NCBI GenBank assembly: GCA_964447335.1
Contig: CAYUSA010000002.1
Span: forward strand, 36,529-100,528
Origin: HRBIN12 sp964447335
GTDB lineage: Bacteria > Actinomycetota > UBA4738 > HRBIN12
Direction of reading: 5' to 3'
Length of the DNA: 64,000 bases
Below, in pieces: positions 8,621-17,623 of this stretch. The first letter of the stretch is position 1. Every line of letters starts with the position of its first letter. The position numbers and the translations under genes are program-made. The notes below the pieces were generated by a model that made no database searches, was not told the DNA's origin, and worked only from the letters and a program-made list of their open reading frames with translations.

Positions 8621-9750
8621 GCCCGCCGCGCGTGCTCGCGCTCGCCGGCCGGATCCTGCGGCAGTTCCGCCACGACCGGCGGACGGTGGGGCTCATCGTC
8701 GTCGTGCCGATCGTCGTGATGGCGCTCATCGGCTACCTCATCTCCGACGACAAGGAGCCGCTGCCGGTCGGCGTCGTGAACCTGGACCAGGGCGTTGTCA
8801 CCCCGAACGGGACCGCGGTGCTCGGCGACCGCATCGTCGAGGCGCTGCGGAAGGACACGACGATCGAGATCCGCGCGCTCGCGAGCGACGCGGCGGCAAC
8901 GGACCGGGTGCGCGAGGGCGAGGTGGCGGCCGCCGTGGTCTTGCCGGCCGACCTCACAGCCGTGGTCCTCGGCGGCGGGACGGCGCCGGTGCGGATCGTC
9001 GTTCTCGGGATCCAGCCGAGCCTGTCGGGACCCGCGATCGAGGCGACCCGGGTCGCGCTCGCGAGCCTGCCCGAGACCGCCGGCGACACCGGCCTGCCGG
9101 CGACGCCGCTCGCGATCGAGCCCGTACCGCTCCGCGGCGGGAACGACCTGACGACGCTCGACTACAGCGCGCCCTCGCTCGTCACCACGTTCGCGTTCCT
9201 GTTCACGTTCATGCTGACGAGCGTCGCGTTCCTGCGCGAGCGCTCCTCGGGAACGCTCGAGCGGCTCATGGCCTCGCCGGTCTCGCGCCTGGAGGTGCTG
9301 GCCGGCTACCTGCTCGGCTTCATCGGGTTCGCGATGGCCCAGGGGCTGATCGTCCTCGGGTACGCGATGGTCGTGCTCGACGTGCGGGTCGCCGGTCCGC
9401 TCTGGCTGGTGCTGCTCGTGCTCGTGGTGCTCGTCGTCGGGGTGGTGAACCTCGGCATCGCCCTGTCGTTCTACGCGCGGAACGAGCTCCAGGTGATCCA
9501 GTTCATCCCGCTCGTCCTGCTGCCGCAGGTGTTCCTCGGCGGGCTCTGGTGGCCGGTCGAGACCCTGTGGACACCGCTGCGGTGGCTGTCGCAGCTCTTC
9601 CCGCTCACGCACTCGGTCATGGCGCTGCGCATGGTCATGGTCGGGGGGCAGGGCTTCTCGGACATCCTCGAGCGGCTGCTCGCGCTCGGCGCGTTCGCGG
9701 CGGCGATGGTCGTCGTCGGCGTGCTCGCGCTCCGCAAGCAGCGCGCGTAG
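8617..9750 (+). CDS. ABC-2 type transporter permease
   Basis: A 377-residue membrane protein, with one N-terminal transmembrane helix (about 27-47), a large extracytoplasmic domain of about 140 residues, then five helices in the C-terminal half with the FLRERSSGTLERLMASPVSR loop that contacts the ATPase in ABC-2 permeases. The GTG start overlaps the ATPase stop (GTGA). The two genes form a complete half-transporter that would work as a dimer in the inner membrane. The cargo is unknown. The gene ends 17 bases before a convergent gene. Confidence 0.9.
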   Translation: MSPPRVLALAGRILRQFRHDRRTVGLIVVVPIVVMALIGYLISDDKEPLPVGVVNLDQGVVTPNGTAVLGDRIVEALRKDTTIEIRALASDAAATDRVREGEVAAAVVLPADLTAVVLGGGTAPVRIVVLGIQPSLSGPAIEATRVALASLPETAGDTGLPATPLAIEPVPLRGGNDLTTLDYSAPSLVTTFAFLFTFMLTSVAFLRERSSGTLERLMASPVSRLEVLAGYLLGFIGFAMAQGLIVLGYAMVVLDVRVAGPLWLVLLVLVVLVVGVVNLGIALSFYARNELQVIQFIPLVLLPQVFLGGLWWPVETLWTPLRWLSQLFPLTHSVMALRMVMVGGQGFSDILERLLALGAFAAAMVVVGVLALRKQRA

Positions 9751-9766
9751 GCGGGACGGCTCGGCG

Positions 9767-10261
9767 TCAGCCGCGCTCGGCGGTCTCGGCCGGCTCCGCC
9801 TCGGGGATCCGCACGATGCGCGGGCGCTCGACCAGCTCGATCGTCACGCCGTCGGGGTCCGCGAGGTAGAGCGTGCGGACGCCGTTCCAGTCGCCTTCCT
9901 CGGTGAGCTCGACCGGCTCGGACCGCACGTCGGCGCCGAGCGCGACGAGGCGCGCGTGCATCGCGCCGACATCCTCCATCGCGAGACCGATGTGGCCGGA
10001 GCCCGGATCGCACGTCCGCTGCGTGAGGGGCTCTCCCCGCGGCTGAACGTACTCGAGGAGCTCGAGGAGCTGACCGCCGCCGAGGTCGAGCTCCGCCCAC
10101 CGGATCTCGGTGCCGGGGAAGCCGCTCACGGTCGAGAGCTCGGGTTCGCCGGACTCGCCACGGCCGAGGAACGGCAGGCCGAGCGCGTCCCGGTAGAACG
10201 CGATCGAGCGCTCCAGGTCGGCGCAGGTCACCGACACATGATCCAGCCTCGGTCCGCTCAC
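9767..10261 (-). CDS. VOC family (glyoxalase/dioxygenase fold) protein
   Basis: A 164-residue vicinal-oxygen-chelate protein. LDHVSVTCADLERSIAFYRD at the start, GHIGLAMEDV in the middle and YLADPDGVTIELVERP at the end give the paired beta-alpha-beta modules, with metal ligands H at 7, H near 86 and E near 146. This resembles glyoxalase I or methylmalonyl-CoA epimerase-type members. The C-terminal tail is acidic and low-complexity. The GTG start overlaps the stop of the decarboxylase-like gene by four bases (GTGA), so it is translated with that gene. The substrate is unknown. Confidence 0.85.
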   Translation of the reverse strand: MSGPRLDHVSVTCADLERSIAFYRDALGLPFLGRGESGEPELSTVSGFPGTEIRWAELDLGGGQLLELLEYVQPRGEPLTQRTCDPGSGHIGLAMEDVGAMHARLVALGADVRSEPVELTEEGDWNGVRTLYLADPDGVTIELVERPRIVRIPEAEPAETAERG

Positions 10262-11646
10262 GTGCTCCCCTCCAGCCGGGCCGGGATCACGTCGCGACGG
10301 AACACGTCCTCGACGGTCTCGGCCCGCTTCACGACCTCGACGGCATCCTGCCACACGAGCACGGTTGCCGGGCGCGGCAGCGCGTTGAAGTTCGTCGAGG
10401 CGGCGTCCTGGTACGCGCCCGTGTCCAGGAACGCGAGCACGTCGCCCGGCCGGGCCTCGGGCAGCGCGACACCGGTCGCGAGCACGTCGAACCCGCAGCT
10501 CATGCCGACGACGTCCACGGGCTCGGCCGGTGGTTCGCCCGCGTGGTTCGCGACGACGATGGGGAACACGTCGTGCTCGATCAGCAGGTCGAGCAGGAAC
10601 ATCTCGGTGGTGTCCGTCTCGAGCCATCGCTCGGGCTCCCGTCCCAACTCGCGCTTCACGTTCACGACGGTCGCGAGATGGATGCCTGCGTCGGCGAACA
10701 GCGCGCGTCCCGGCTCGACCTCCAGCACGAGCCCCCGCGCGTCGATGCCCACGTTCCGCAGCTCCGAGCGGAGCGCCGAGGTGACGGCCTCGGCGTGATC
10801 CTCCACCGACGGTCCGAGCTCGGGGCGGCCGGCGCCACGCCGCAGCGCCCGCCCGGTGGGATCGCGCGGGCTGGTGAACCCGCCGCCGACGTCGATCTCG
10901 CGCGGCGTCCACCCGCCCCACGCGCTCGAGAGCTCGGCGAGGGTCGCGACGAACCCGCGCACCATGCCGCCCCAGACCGCGGGGTCGTGATGGTGACGCC
11001 CCAGGTGCGCCATCGCGCCGGCGACGTCGAGCTCCTCGGCCGCGAGCGCCTCCGGCCCGAGCTCGAGCAGGTCCGCGGTCGGGATCCCCGGCTTGTAGGT
11101 CCGGGCGAACGCGCGGATCGGCACGTCCTCCTCGACGAACTCGCTCGGCATGTCGAGCTCGAGGTAGTCGGGGCGCAGCCGGAACCGGACGACCGCGCGG
11201 GCGCCGAGCCGCCGCGCGACGTCGCGGACGAGCTCCACCTCGCGGGCACTGTCGAGCGTGATGCGGGCGCCCGTCGCGACCGCGCGCTCGATGTGAGCGC
11301 GCGACTTCACCGAGCCGTTGACCGAGATGAGGGCCGGGTCCACGCCGCAGCGCAGCGCGGCCTCGAGCTCCCCCGGCCCGAACGTATCGCACCCGAGTCC
11401 CTCCTGCGTGAGGATCCGCCGCAACGCGAGCGTGTAGTTCGCCTTGATCGAGGCGAGCACCCGCACCTCGCCCTCGGGCCAGCGCGAATCGAACGCGGCG
11501 ACGAACCGCCGAGCGTTGCGCCGCAACTGGTCCTCGGAGATCACGTAGAGCGGCGTCCCGAACCGCCGGGCGAGCGCCGCGGCGTCGCAGCCCTCCACGA
11601 ACAGCCGCCCGTCGCGGACCGACAGGCATCCGTCGAGGATCGTCAC
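10258..11646 (-). CDS. Diaminopimelate/ornithine decarboxylase-like PLP protein
   Basis: A 462-residue fold-type III decarboxylase. The PLP lysine lies in LASIKANYT near residue 69, DVGGGF binds the phosphate, LEVEPGRALF carries the conserved EPGR, MSCGFD provides the partner-subunit cysteine and DTGAYQDA the late tyrosine. The usual HxHxGS segment is altered to HLGRHHHD, so the substrate may differ from diaminopimelate or ornithine. It starts with GTG four bases after a PotD-like binding protein and overlaps a VOC gene. This context hints at amino-acid or polyamine metabolism, but a specific reaction cannot be given. Confidence 0.8.
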   Translation of the reverse strand: MTILDGCLSVRDGRLFVEGCDAAALARRFGTPLYVISEDQLRRNARRFVAAFDSRWPEGEVRVLASIKANYTLALRRILTQEGLGCDTFGPGELEAALRCGVDPALISVNGSVKSRAHIERAVATGARITLDSAREVELVRDVARRLGARAVVRFRLRPDYLELDMPSEFVEEDVPIRAFARTYKPGIPTADLLELGPEALAAEELDVAGAMAHLGRHHHDPAVWGGMVRGFVATLAELSSAWGGWTPREIDVGGGFTSPRDPTGRALRRGAGRPELGPSVEDHAEAVTSALRSELRNVGIDARGLVLEVEPGRALFADAGIHLATVVNVKRELGREPERWLETDTTEMFLLDLLIEHDVFPIVVANHAGEPPAEPVDVVGMSCGFDVLATGVALPEARPGDVLAFLDTGAYQDAASTNFNALPRPATVLVWQDAVEVVKRAETVEDVFRRDVIPARLEGST

Positions 11647-11650
11647 GAGC

Positions 11651-12862
11651 TCACGCCTGGTAGATCGCGAGGAACAGGTCGTCCCAGCGGTCCTGATCCT
11701 CGCCCTCGAGCACGCGGTACCCGCGCATGCGTGCGTACATCTCCTCGGTCGGGAACACGAGAGGGTTGTCGGCGACCGGGTCGCCCTGGTCGCGCAGGAT
11801 CTGCTGCGCCTCGGGCACCGGGGAGACGTTCTGGATCCACGAGGTGAGCATCGCGGCGATCGGCGGACGGAAGAAGAAGTCCATGAGCGTGATCGCGTCG
11901 ACCGGGTGCGCGACGCCGATCGGGATGACCATGCTGTCGGTCCACAGCAGCCCGCCTTCGTCCGGCACGATGAACCGGAGGTTGTCGTAGCCCGAGTTGA
12001 TGGACTGCAGCACGTCCGCAGACCAGGCGAGCGAGAGCGCCACCTCGCCGCTCTGCAGCGCGCCGATGTACCCCTGGCCGAAGTACTGGCGCACGATGCC
12101 GTCGTCGCGCTGCTTGATCAGCAGGTCGGCCGCCTTCTGCCAGTCGTCCTCGGTCGCGTCGGGCGGGTTCACGCCGCTGGCGATGAGCGCCATGTTCGGC
12201 GTGTCCTCGGTGTCGCGGAACATGCCGACCTTGCCCTCGAACTCGGGGTTGAACAGCTCCTGGACGCTCGTGAGCTCGCGCCCGGTCATCTCGATGTTGT
12301 AGCCGATGCCCGTGATGCCGGACTGGTACGGGATCGACCAGGCGTTGCCGGGATCGTACGTCGCCTCTTTGTACTTCGGCGCGGCGTGTCGCTCGAAGTT
12401 CTGCAGGTACGAATGGTCGAGCGGGACGAGGAACCCACGCGACATCATGAGCGGCAGCCACTTCGGGTAGCCCATCACGATGAGGTCGAAGCCGGTCGGT
12501 GCGCCCGTCCGCAGCTGCGGCTCGATCTTGCCGAAGAACGAGCCGTAGTCCTGGATGAGCTCCCGGTACTCGACGTCGATCCCGGTGGCGTCCGTGAACG
12601 CCTCGAGCGTCGGGTGGACGACCTCGCCGTTCACCCTCGCCTTGTCGATGTACAGCGGCCAGTTGACGAACGTGACGGTCCCCGCCTGCCGCTGCTTCGT
12701 CCAGTCGTACGCCTCGGGCGTCTGCGTCCTGCCGTCGCCCTCGTCGGCGCAGGCGGCGAGGATCGCGGAGAGCGAGAGCGCGCCCGCACCGAGGCCGGCC
12801 GCACGCAGGAACGAGCGGCGCGAGAGCCCGGAGCCGGACGACGGAGCACCGGTTGCGGCCAT
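11651..12862 (-). CDS. PotD-like ABC substrate-binding lipoprotein
   Basis: A 403-residue periplasmic-binding protein (spermidine/putrescine type). The N-terminus has a Tat motif SRRSFLRAAG followed by a hydrophobic run and the lipobox LAAC, so it should be exported folded and lipid-anchored. The body has VNWPLYID, GFDLIVMGYPKW and YQSGITGIGYN, typical of PotD/PotF. The start was set at the ATG with GGAGGG eight bases upstream. A longer upstream extension would place the signal peptide internally. No permease or ATPase of the polyamine type is adjacent, so this is an orphan binding protein in an operon with a decarboxylase-like enzyme. Confidence 0.87.
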   Translation of the reverse strand: MAATGAPSSGSGLSRRSFLRAAGLGAGALSLSAILAACADEGDGRTQTPEAYDWTKQRQAGTVTFVNWPLYIDKARVNGEVVHPTLEAFTDATGIDVEYRELIQDYGSFFGKIEPQLRTGAPTGFDLIVMGYPKWLPLMMSRGFLVPLDHSYLQNFERHAAPKYKEATYDPGNAWSIPYQSGITGIGYNIEMTGRELTSVQELFNPEFEGKVGMFRDTEDTPNMALIASGVNPPDATEDDWQKAADLLIKQRDDGIVRQYFGQGYIGALQSGEVALSLAWSADVLQSINSGYDNLRFIVPDEGGLLWTDSMVIPIGVAHPVDAITLMDFFFRPPIAAMLTSWIQNVSPVPEAQQILRDQGDPVADNPLVFPTEEMYARMRGYRVLEGEDQDRWDDLFLAIYQA

Positions 12863-12948
12863 GCCTGATCCCTCCGGACGTTGGAAGGGCCATCCTCGGG
12901 TGGCGCGGCGCGGAGTGTCAAGGAACCCTTCGGCGCAACGGTGGGGCG

Positions 12949-14256
12949 TCAGCGCATCCCGCACGCGGACGCGTACCGGTCCGCAACCTCGAGCACCTTG
13001 TGGCGGACGAGGTCCACGGGTCGCGCCCGGAGTGCGCCGCCACGCACGGCCTCGTACTCCGCCGGCAGGTACTGGCTGAGGAGGGTGGAGGGGATCTCCT
13101 CGCGCGAGAGGTTCGCGAGGAGCCGAGCCACGGCCTCCCGGAGCTCCGGCCTCGGCCAGGAGTAGCGCGCGCGATCGCTGTAGCTGAACGCGCGCGCGAG
13201 CCGCAGCTCGCGCTCGGTCCCGTGGTGGTAGGGCGCCCAGTGCGCCGGGTGGGCAAGCATCGTGGCCTCGAGCGCCTCGCGCAGGTGGGAGGGCTCATCG
13301 TCGTCGTCGAGCAGCTCGCGCTCGATCAGCTCGAGCGCGAAGAGCGCCTCGCGCATCGCGAAGGTGAGCCACGGGCCGACCTTCAAGATCGCGAAGTGGT
13401 CCTCGACCATCTCCCGGAGCGCCGTCGCGGTCTGGTAGTCGGTCGAGTGCGCCTCGTAGACCAGATGCGGGTACCGCCCGACGCACGCGGAGAGCTCCCG
13501 CGCCCGATCGCGGTCGTAGTCGAAGACGACGGTGTCGCCGAACTCCACGCCGGGCTGCACGACGAGCGCGATCACCCGCTCCCACGCATCGTGCAGGCCC
13601 GCCCGCTCGAAGGCCTCGCGGCCGAGCGTCATGATCCGCTCGACGTCCGCGACCCGGGTCACCGTGGGCGCGGCCGAGTCGGCGAGCTCGCCGCCGGGGA
13701 TGGGGACCTCCGTGCCGATGACGTAGGCGGGCCCGGGAGCACCCGGCGGCAGGGCGGCGCGAGCATCCTCCGCCGCCCGGCAGAGCTCGATCATCCGCTC
13801 GGTCACGACGCGCTCGTCGAGCGGAGTGTCGGGGTCTCCCCGGTCATCCGCGCACCGCATGCTGGCGTCGAGGTGGATCTTCACGTAGCCGGCGAGGACG
13901 CACCCGCGCACGAGCTCGCGGGCCTTGTCCATCGCCGAGGCCGACGGCTCCGCGCGCCAGACGTACGGCCCGAGGTGGTCGCCCCCCAGGACGATGCTCA
14001 TCTCGGGGAGGCCGATCTCCGCGGCGAGGGCCCCGACGGAATCGCGGAACGCAGCGGGCGTCATGCCCGTGTAGCCACCGAACTGGTTGACCTGGTTGCA
14101 GGTGGACTCGATGGTGACGACCGCGCCATCGCGCGCCGCCTGGGTCATCCCCGCCTCGAGGACGAACCGGTCGGCGGAGCAGATCGAGTAGATGCCAACG
14201 CGCTCACCGCTCCGGTTGCGGTCCACCATCTGCAGGAGCGTGTCGGTGACGCTCAC
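12949..14256 (-). CDS. D-tagatose-bisphosphate aldolase non-catalytic subunit-like (GatZ/KbaZ)
   Basis: A 435-residue protein of the GatZ/KbaZ family (E. coli GatZ is 420). Features include ESTCNQVNQFGGYTGMTP near 50, VLGGDHLGPYVW near 93 and the late HHGTERELR stretch. GatZ supports the class II aldolase GatY in E. coli, and some relatives act alone or on other ketoses. No GatY homologue is in the window. The GTG start overlaps the stop of the upstream PfkB kinase gene (GTGA), a kinase-aldolase pairing consistent with phosphorylation followed by cleavage of a ketohexose phosphate. Confidence 0.88.
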   Translation of the reverse strand: MSVTDTLLQMVDRNRSGERVGIYSICSADRFVLEAGMTQAARDGAVVTIESTCNQVNQFGGYTGMTPAAFRDSVGALAAEIGLPEMSIVLGGDHLGPYVWRAEPSASAMDKARELVRGCVLAGYVKIHLDASMRCADDRGDPDTPLDERVVTERMIELCRAAEDARAALPPGAPGPAYVIGTEVPIPGGELADSAAPTVTRVADVERIMTLGREAFERAGLHDAWERVIALVVQPGVEFGDTVVFDYDRDRARELSACVGRYPHLVYEAHSTDYQTATALREMVEDHFAILKVGPWLTFAMREALFALELIERELLDDDDEPSHLREALEATMLAHPAHWAPYHHGTERELRLARAFSYSDRARYSWPRPELREAVARLLANLSREEIPSTLLSQYLPAEYEAVRGGALRARPVDLVRHKVLEVADRYASACGMR

Positions 14257-15182
14257 CTCGTGGCCTCCATCGCGGCCAGGGCTTCGTCCATCGAGGGCTG
14301 AGCACCGGTGCCGCCCGCACCCCTCGTCGACAGCGACCCGCACGCGACCGCCAGCGCCAGGCAACGCTCGAGCGGCCAGCCCGCGAGCCGTCCGACGAGG
14401 AACCCGGCGTCGAACGAGTCCCCCGCGCCGGTCGTGTCGACGACGCTCGAGGGGATCGACTCGCTCCGCACGACCTCGTCCCCCCACATCGCGAGTCCGC
14501 CGCCCTGCCCGAACTTCATCGCGACGAGCGTGCCGTGCTCCGCGAGGGCCTCGGCGGCGACATCCACGTCGTCGATCCCCGTGATGGCGCGTGCCTCGTG
14601 GGAGTTCGGGAAGAAGCAGTCGGTCCGCGAGAGCAGTTCGAGCAGGCCGCCGTCCCAGCGCTCGGCCGGATCCCAGTTGGGGTCGATCGAGGTCGAGACG
14701 CCGGAGCGGTGGGCCTCGTCGAACAGCGCCTGGAGGTCCCCGCGGAGCCCCGCCTGGAGGAAGTAGCTGCTCACGTGCACGTGGCGGCTCGAGGCCACGA
14801 GCGCGGGATCCACGAGCTCCCCCCGAAGGTCGCCGATCGTGCCGGCCGACGTCAGGATCGCTCGGTCCTCGCCCTTGGACAAGATCACCGACACGCCGGT
14901 CGACCGGTGCGGGTCGACGAGGCACCCGCTCGTGTCCACGCCCCGCTCGGCGAGCGCCTCGAGCATGAACCGCCCGAACACGTCGTCCCCGACGACACCG
15001 GCGAACCCGGTGCGCAGCCCGAGCCGTGCCGCGCCGCACGCGGCGATCGCGCCCGAGCCGCCGACCACGAGCCGAGCCGCCTCGACGAGCTTCTCGGCCT
15101 GGCCGAACGCGGGCGCGACGTCGCCGGTGAGCACGAGGTCGGGGTTCGCGTCCCCGAGCACGAGGAGGTCGAGGTCGGGCAT
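14253..15182 (-). CDS. PfkB family sugar kinase
   Basis: A 309-residue ribokinase-family kinase of normal length. GDANPDLVL at the start, VVGGSGAIAACGAARLG near 40, SIDPNWDP in the middle and the DTTGAGDSFDAGF motif near 253 (catalytic Asp) are all present. It leads a minus-strand operon with the GatZ-like gene. Its ATG is 11 bases past a TATGGT box that overlaps the promoter of the divergent macro-domain gene. A tagatose-6-phosphate or fructose-type substrate would suit the GatZ neighbour, but this is inference. Confidence 0.88.
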   Translation of the reverse strand: MPDLDLLVLGDANPDLVLTGDVAPAFGQAEKLVEAARLVVGGSGAIAACGAARLGLRTGFAGVVGDDVFGRFMLEALAERGVDTSGCLVDPHRSTGVSVILSKGEDRAILTSAGTIGDLRGELVDPALVASSRHVHVSSYFLQAGLRGDLQALFDEAHRSGVSTSIDPNWDPAERWDGGLLELLSRTDCFFPNSHEARAITGIDDVDVAAEALAEHGTLVAMKFGQGGGLAMWGDEVVRSESIPSSVVDTTGAGDSFDAGFLVGRLAGWPLERCLALAVACGSLSTRGAGGTGAQPSMDEALAAMEATR

Positions 15183-15192
15183 CGGACATGGC

Positions 15193-15199
15193 TACCATA
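15193..15199. promoter_or_regulatory. Bidirectional promoter with overlapping -10 boxes
   Basis: TACCAT (15193-15198, plus) lies exactly six bases before the macro-gene ATG, and its complement gives TATGGT (15194-15199, minus) eleven bases before the PfkB ATG. One seven-base segment can thus serve both directions. Confidence 0.5.
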
Positions 15200-15204
15200 C
15201 CGGC

Positions 15205-15732
15205 ATGCCGACGGTGACCCTCGCGCTCGGCGACCTCACGCTCGAGGACGTCGACGCCGTCGTGAACGCGGCGAACGGCTCGCTGCTCGGCGGGGGCGGC
15301 GTCGACGGCGCGATCCACCGGCGCGGCAGCCCCGCGATCGTCGCCGGGTGTCGCGAGCTGCGGCGCACGCGCTACCCGGACGGTCTGCCGACCGGCGAGG
15401 CCGTCGCGACGGCCGGCGGCAAGCTGCGGGCCCGATGGGTGATCCACACGGTCGGCCCCCGCTACCACGAGCACGAGGACCCGGCCCCGCTCCTCGCGAC
15501 CTGCCACACGCAGGCGCTGCGGGTCGCCGACGAGCTCGGCGCGCGGACCGTGGCCTTCCCCGCCATCTCGTCAGGCGTCTACGGGTACCCGCCGCGGAAG
15601 GCCGCCCCCGTCGCCGTCGGCGCCGTCCTGCGGGCCGACACGCGCGTGGAGGAGGTCCGGTTCGTGCTGTTCGACCCCGACACGTACGAGGCCTTCCGAG
15701 ATGCCCTGGACCGGAGCTCGGCCGGGTCGTAG
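15205..15732 (+). CDS. Macro-domain protein (ADP-ribose/O-acetyl-ADP-ribose hydrolase type)
   Basis: A 175-residue single macro domain. DAVVNAANGSLLGGGGVDGA (residues about 17-36) is the MacroD/YmdB-class catalytic and ADP-ribose-binding loop, and AFPAISSGVYGYP near 115 is the second diphosphate loop. Such proteins remove ADP-ribose from proteins or nucleic acids or deacetylate O-acetyl-ADP-ribose. The gene appears leaderless: the TACCAT box ends six bases before ATG and no ribosome site exists. It is divergent from the PfkB kinase gene and precedes a rhodanese gene with its own promoter. Confidence 0.92.
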   Translation: MPTVTLALGDLTLEDVDAVVNAANGSLLGGGGVDGAIHRRGSPAIVAGCRELRRTRYPDGLPTGEAVATAGGKLRARWVIHTVGPRYHEHEDPAPLLATCHTQALRVADELGARTVAFPAISSGVYGYPPRKAAPVAVGAVLRADTRVEEVRFVLFDPDTYEAFRDALDRSSAGS

Positions 15733-15745
15733 CCGGGGCCGTTGG

Positions 15746-15751
15746 TAGCAT
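15746..15751 (+). promoter_or_regulatory. -10 box of the rhodanese gene
   Basis: TAGCAT ends 11 bases before the ATG at 15763, giving at most a leader of about four bases. Confidence 0.45.
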
Positions 15752-15762
15752 TGTCTCCTGCC

Positions 15763-16095
15763 ATGAGCGAGCTCACCCACCCCAAGGGCGTCTTCGACCG
15801 CCGCGACGAGGTCCAGATCGTGGACTGCCGCGAGACCTACGAATGGGTCGCCGGCCGCATCGACGGCGCGGTGCACATCCCGCTGAACGGCGTCATGGCC
15901 GGGGCGCTCGGCGACCTCGACGCCGCGAGACCGGTCGTCGTCGTCTGCCGGTCGGGGAACCGGAGCGAGCTCGCGACGCTCATGCTCCAGGCGCGGGGGT
16001 TCGACGCGCACAACCTCGAGGGCGGCATGGAGGAGTGGGAGCGCGAGGGCCTGCCCTTCACCACGCCCGAGGGCGCTCCCGGCCGCGTCGCCTGA
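15763..16095 (+). CDS. Rhodanese-like domain protein
   Basis: A 110-residue single rhodanese domain of the GlpE/PspE size class. VDCRETYEWVAGRIDGAVHIP is the family entry segment and VVCRSGNRS near 66-74 contains the active-site cysteine loop that carries the persulfide. LEGGMEEW closes the domain. Such proteins transfer sulfane sulfur to thiols or cyanide, but the partner is unknown. The start at 15763 is preferred over an upstream GTG at 15742 because the TAGCAT box lies between them. It is cytoplasmic with no signal peptide. Confidence 0.9.
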   Translation: MSELTHPKGVFDRRDEVQIVDCRETYEWVAGRIDGAVHIPLNGVMAGALGDLDAARPVVVVCRSGNRSELATLMLQARGFDAHNLEGGMEEWEREGLPFTTPEGAPGRVA

Positions 16096-16144
16096 GCCGC
16101 CGCGTCGCCTGAACGTCCTCCCACCCGCACCGCTCGACCCGCGC

Positions 16145-16150
16145 TAGCCT
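16145..16150 (+). promoter_or_regulatory. -10 box of the glcDEF operon
   Basis: TAGCCT lies 12 bases before the ATG at 16163. The gap between the rhodanese and glcD genes is only 67 bases and holds no obvious terminator. Confidence 0.4.
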
Positions 16151-16162
16151 GGGTTCCACGCC

Positions 16163-17623
16163 ATGGCCGACGTCGAGGCCGCCCGCCGCGCGCTCCAAGA
16201 TGCCCTCGGTCCCTCCGAGGTGCTCTCGGACCCGCTCGCCCTGGCGCTGTACGCGCGGGACGCCTCGATGGTCGAGGGCGGCTGCGCGCTCGTCGTCTTC
16301 CCCCGCGAGCTGGACCAGATCGTCGCCTGCGTCCGCATCGCCGCCGAGCACGATCTGCCCATCGTCCCGCGCGGCTCGGGGACGGGACTCGCGGGCGGCG
16401 CGACCCCGCTCGGCGACGCGCTCGTGGTCTCGACCTCGAAGATGGACCGGATCCTCGACGTCCGGCCGCAGGACCGCCTCGCGTGGGTCGAGCCCGGTGT
16501 GCTGAACCTCGACCTGTCGAACGCCATCGCGGGCGACGGGCTCGCGTTCGCGCCCGACCCCGCCTCGCAGCAGAGCTGCACCGTCGGCGGCAACGTGGCC
16601 ACGAACGCCGGCGGCCCGCACTGCCTCGCGTACGGCATCACGTCGAACCACGTGCTCGCCGTCGACGTCGTGCTGCCGGACGGGCAGGTCGAGCGCTTCG
16701 GCTCGGAGGCGCCGGCCGCGGCCGGCTACGACCTGCGCTCGGTCGTGGTGGGGTCCGAGGGCACGCTCGGCATCGTCGCGGCGGCGTGCGTGCGGCTGAC
16801 GCCGCTCCCGGCGGCGATCCGCACGATGCTGTTCGACTTCGACACCGTCGAGGCATGCGCCGCGACGGTGTCGGCCGTCATCGCGGCTGGGGTCGTGCCG
16901 GCCGCGATGGAGATGATGGACCGCGGCATCGTCCGCGCCGTCGAGGACTTCGTGCACGCCGGCTACCCGACCGACGCCGCGGCGATCCTGCTCGTCGAGA
17001 TCGACGGCACGCCCGGCGCGGTCGAGGCCCAGGCTCGAGGCGTCGAGGAGGCCGCGCGCGCGAACGGCACGCGCTCGGTGCGGGTCGCGGCGGGTGCCGA
17101 GGAACGCGCGCTCCTGTGGAAGGGCCGCAAGAGCGCCTTCGGCGCGCTCGGGCAGATCGCGCCCCACTACTGGCTGCACGACGTGGTCGTGCCCCGGACC
17201 CGTCTCGTCGAGGCCGTCGCGGAGGTCTACGCGATCGGCGGCCGGCACCGGCTGACGGTGACGTGCATGCTGCACGCCGGCGACGGCAACCTCCATCCGC
17301 ACCTGCACTTCGACGCCGGCGAGCCCGGCGTCTTCGAGCGCGTGCTCGCGGCCGGCGAGGAGCTCATCCGGATGGCGGTCGACCTCGGCGGGGCGCTCTC
17401 GGGCGAGCACGGCATCGGCCTGGAGAAGCGGGCGTTCATGCCGCTCGTGTTCGGCCCCGACGACCTCTCGGCGCAGGCCTGCGTGCGCGCCGCGTTCGAC
17501 CCCGACACAAGGATGAACCCGCACAAGGTGCTCCCCGACGGCGCCCGGTGTGGTGACGTCGCGGGTCTCCCGATCGCCGATGCGGCGTCGGCCGCGACCC
17601 TCCCGGAGGGAACGTGGATCTGA
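16163..17623 (+). CDS. glcD: Glycolate oxidase subunit GlcD (FAD-linked)
   Basis: A 486-residue FAD-dependent oxidase of the GlcD/D-lactate dehydrogenase family. VPRGSGTGLAGGATP near 69 and CTVGGNVATNAGG near 140 form the PCMH-type FAD site, followed by VVGSEGTLG near 195. The C-terminal lobe ends with HAGDGNLHP and SGEHGIGLEKR, both diagnostic. It oxidises glycolate (or D-lactate) to the keto acid, passing electrons to GlcE/GlcF. Its 3' end overlaps glcE by ten bases. Glycolate is favoured over D-lactate because separate GlcE and GlcF genes follow. Confidence 0.92.
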   Translation: MADVEAARRALQDALGPSEVLSDPLALALYARDASMVEGGCALVVFPRELDQIVACVRIAAEHDLPIVPRGSGTGLAGGATPLGDALVVSTSKMDRILDVRPQDRLAWVEPGVLNLDLSNAIAGDGLAFAPDPASQQSCTVGGNVATNAGGPHCLAYGITSNHVLAVDVVLPDGQVERFGSEAPAAAGYDLRSVVVGSEGTLGIVAAACVRLTPLPAAIRTMLFDFDTVEACAATVSAVIAAGVVPAAMEMMDRGIVRAVEDFVHAGYPTDAAAILLVEIDGTPGAVEAQARGVEEAARANGTRSVRVAAGAEERALLWKGRKSAFGALGQIAPHYWLHDVVVPRTRLVEAVAEVYAIGGRHRLTVTCMLHAGDGNLHPHLHFDAGEPGVFERVLAAGEELIRMAVDLGGALSGEHGIGLEKRAFMPLVFGPDDLSAQACVRAAFDPDTRMNPHKVLPDGARCGDVAGLPIADAASAATLPEGTWI

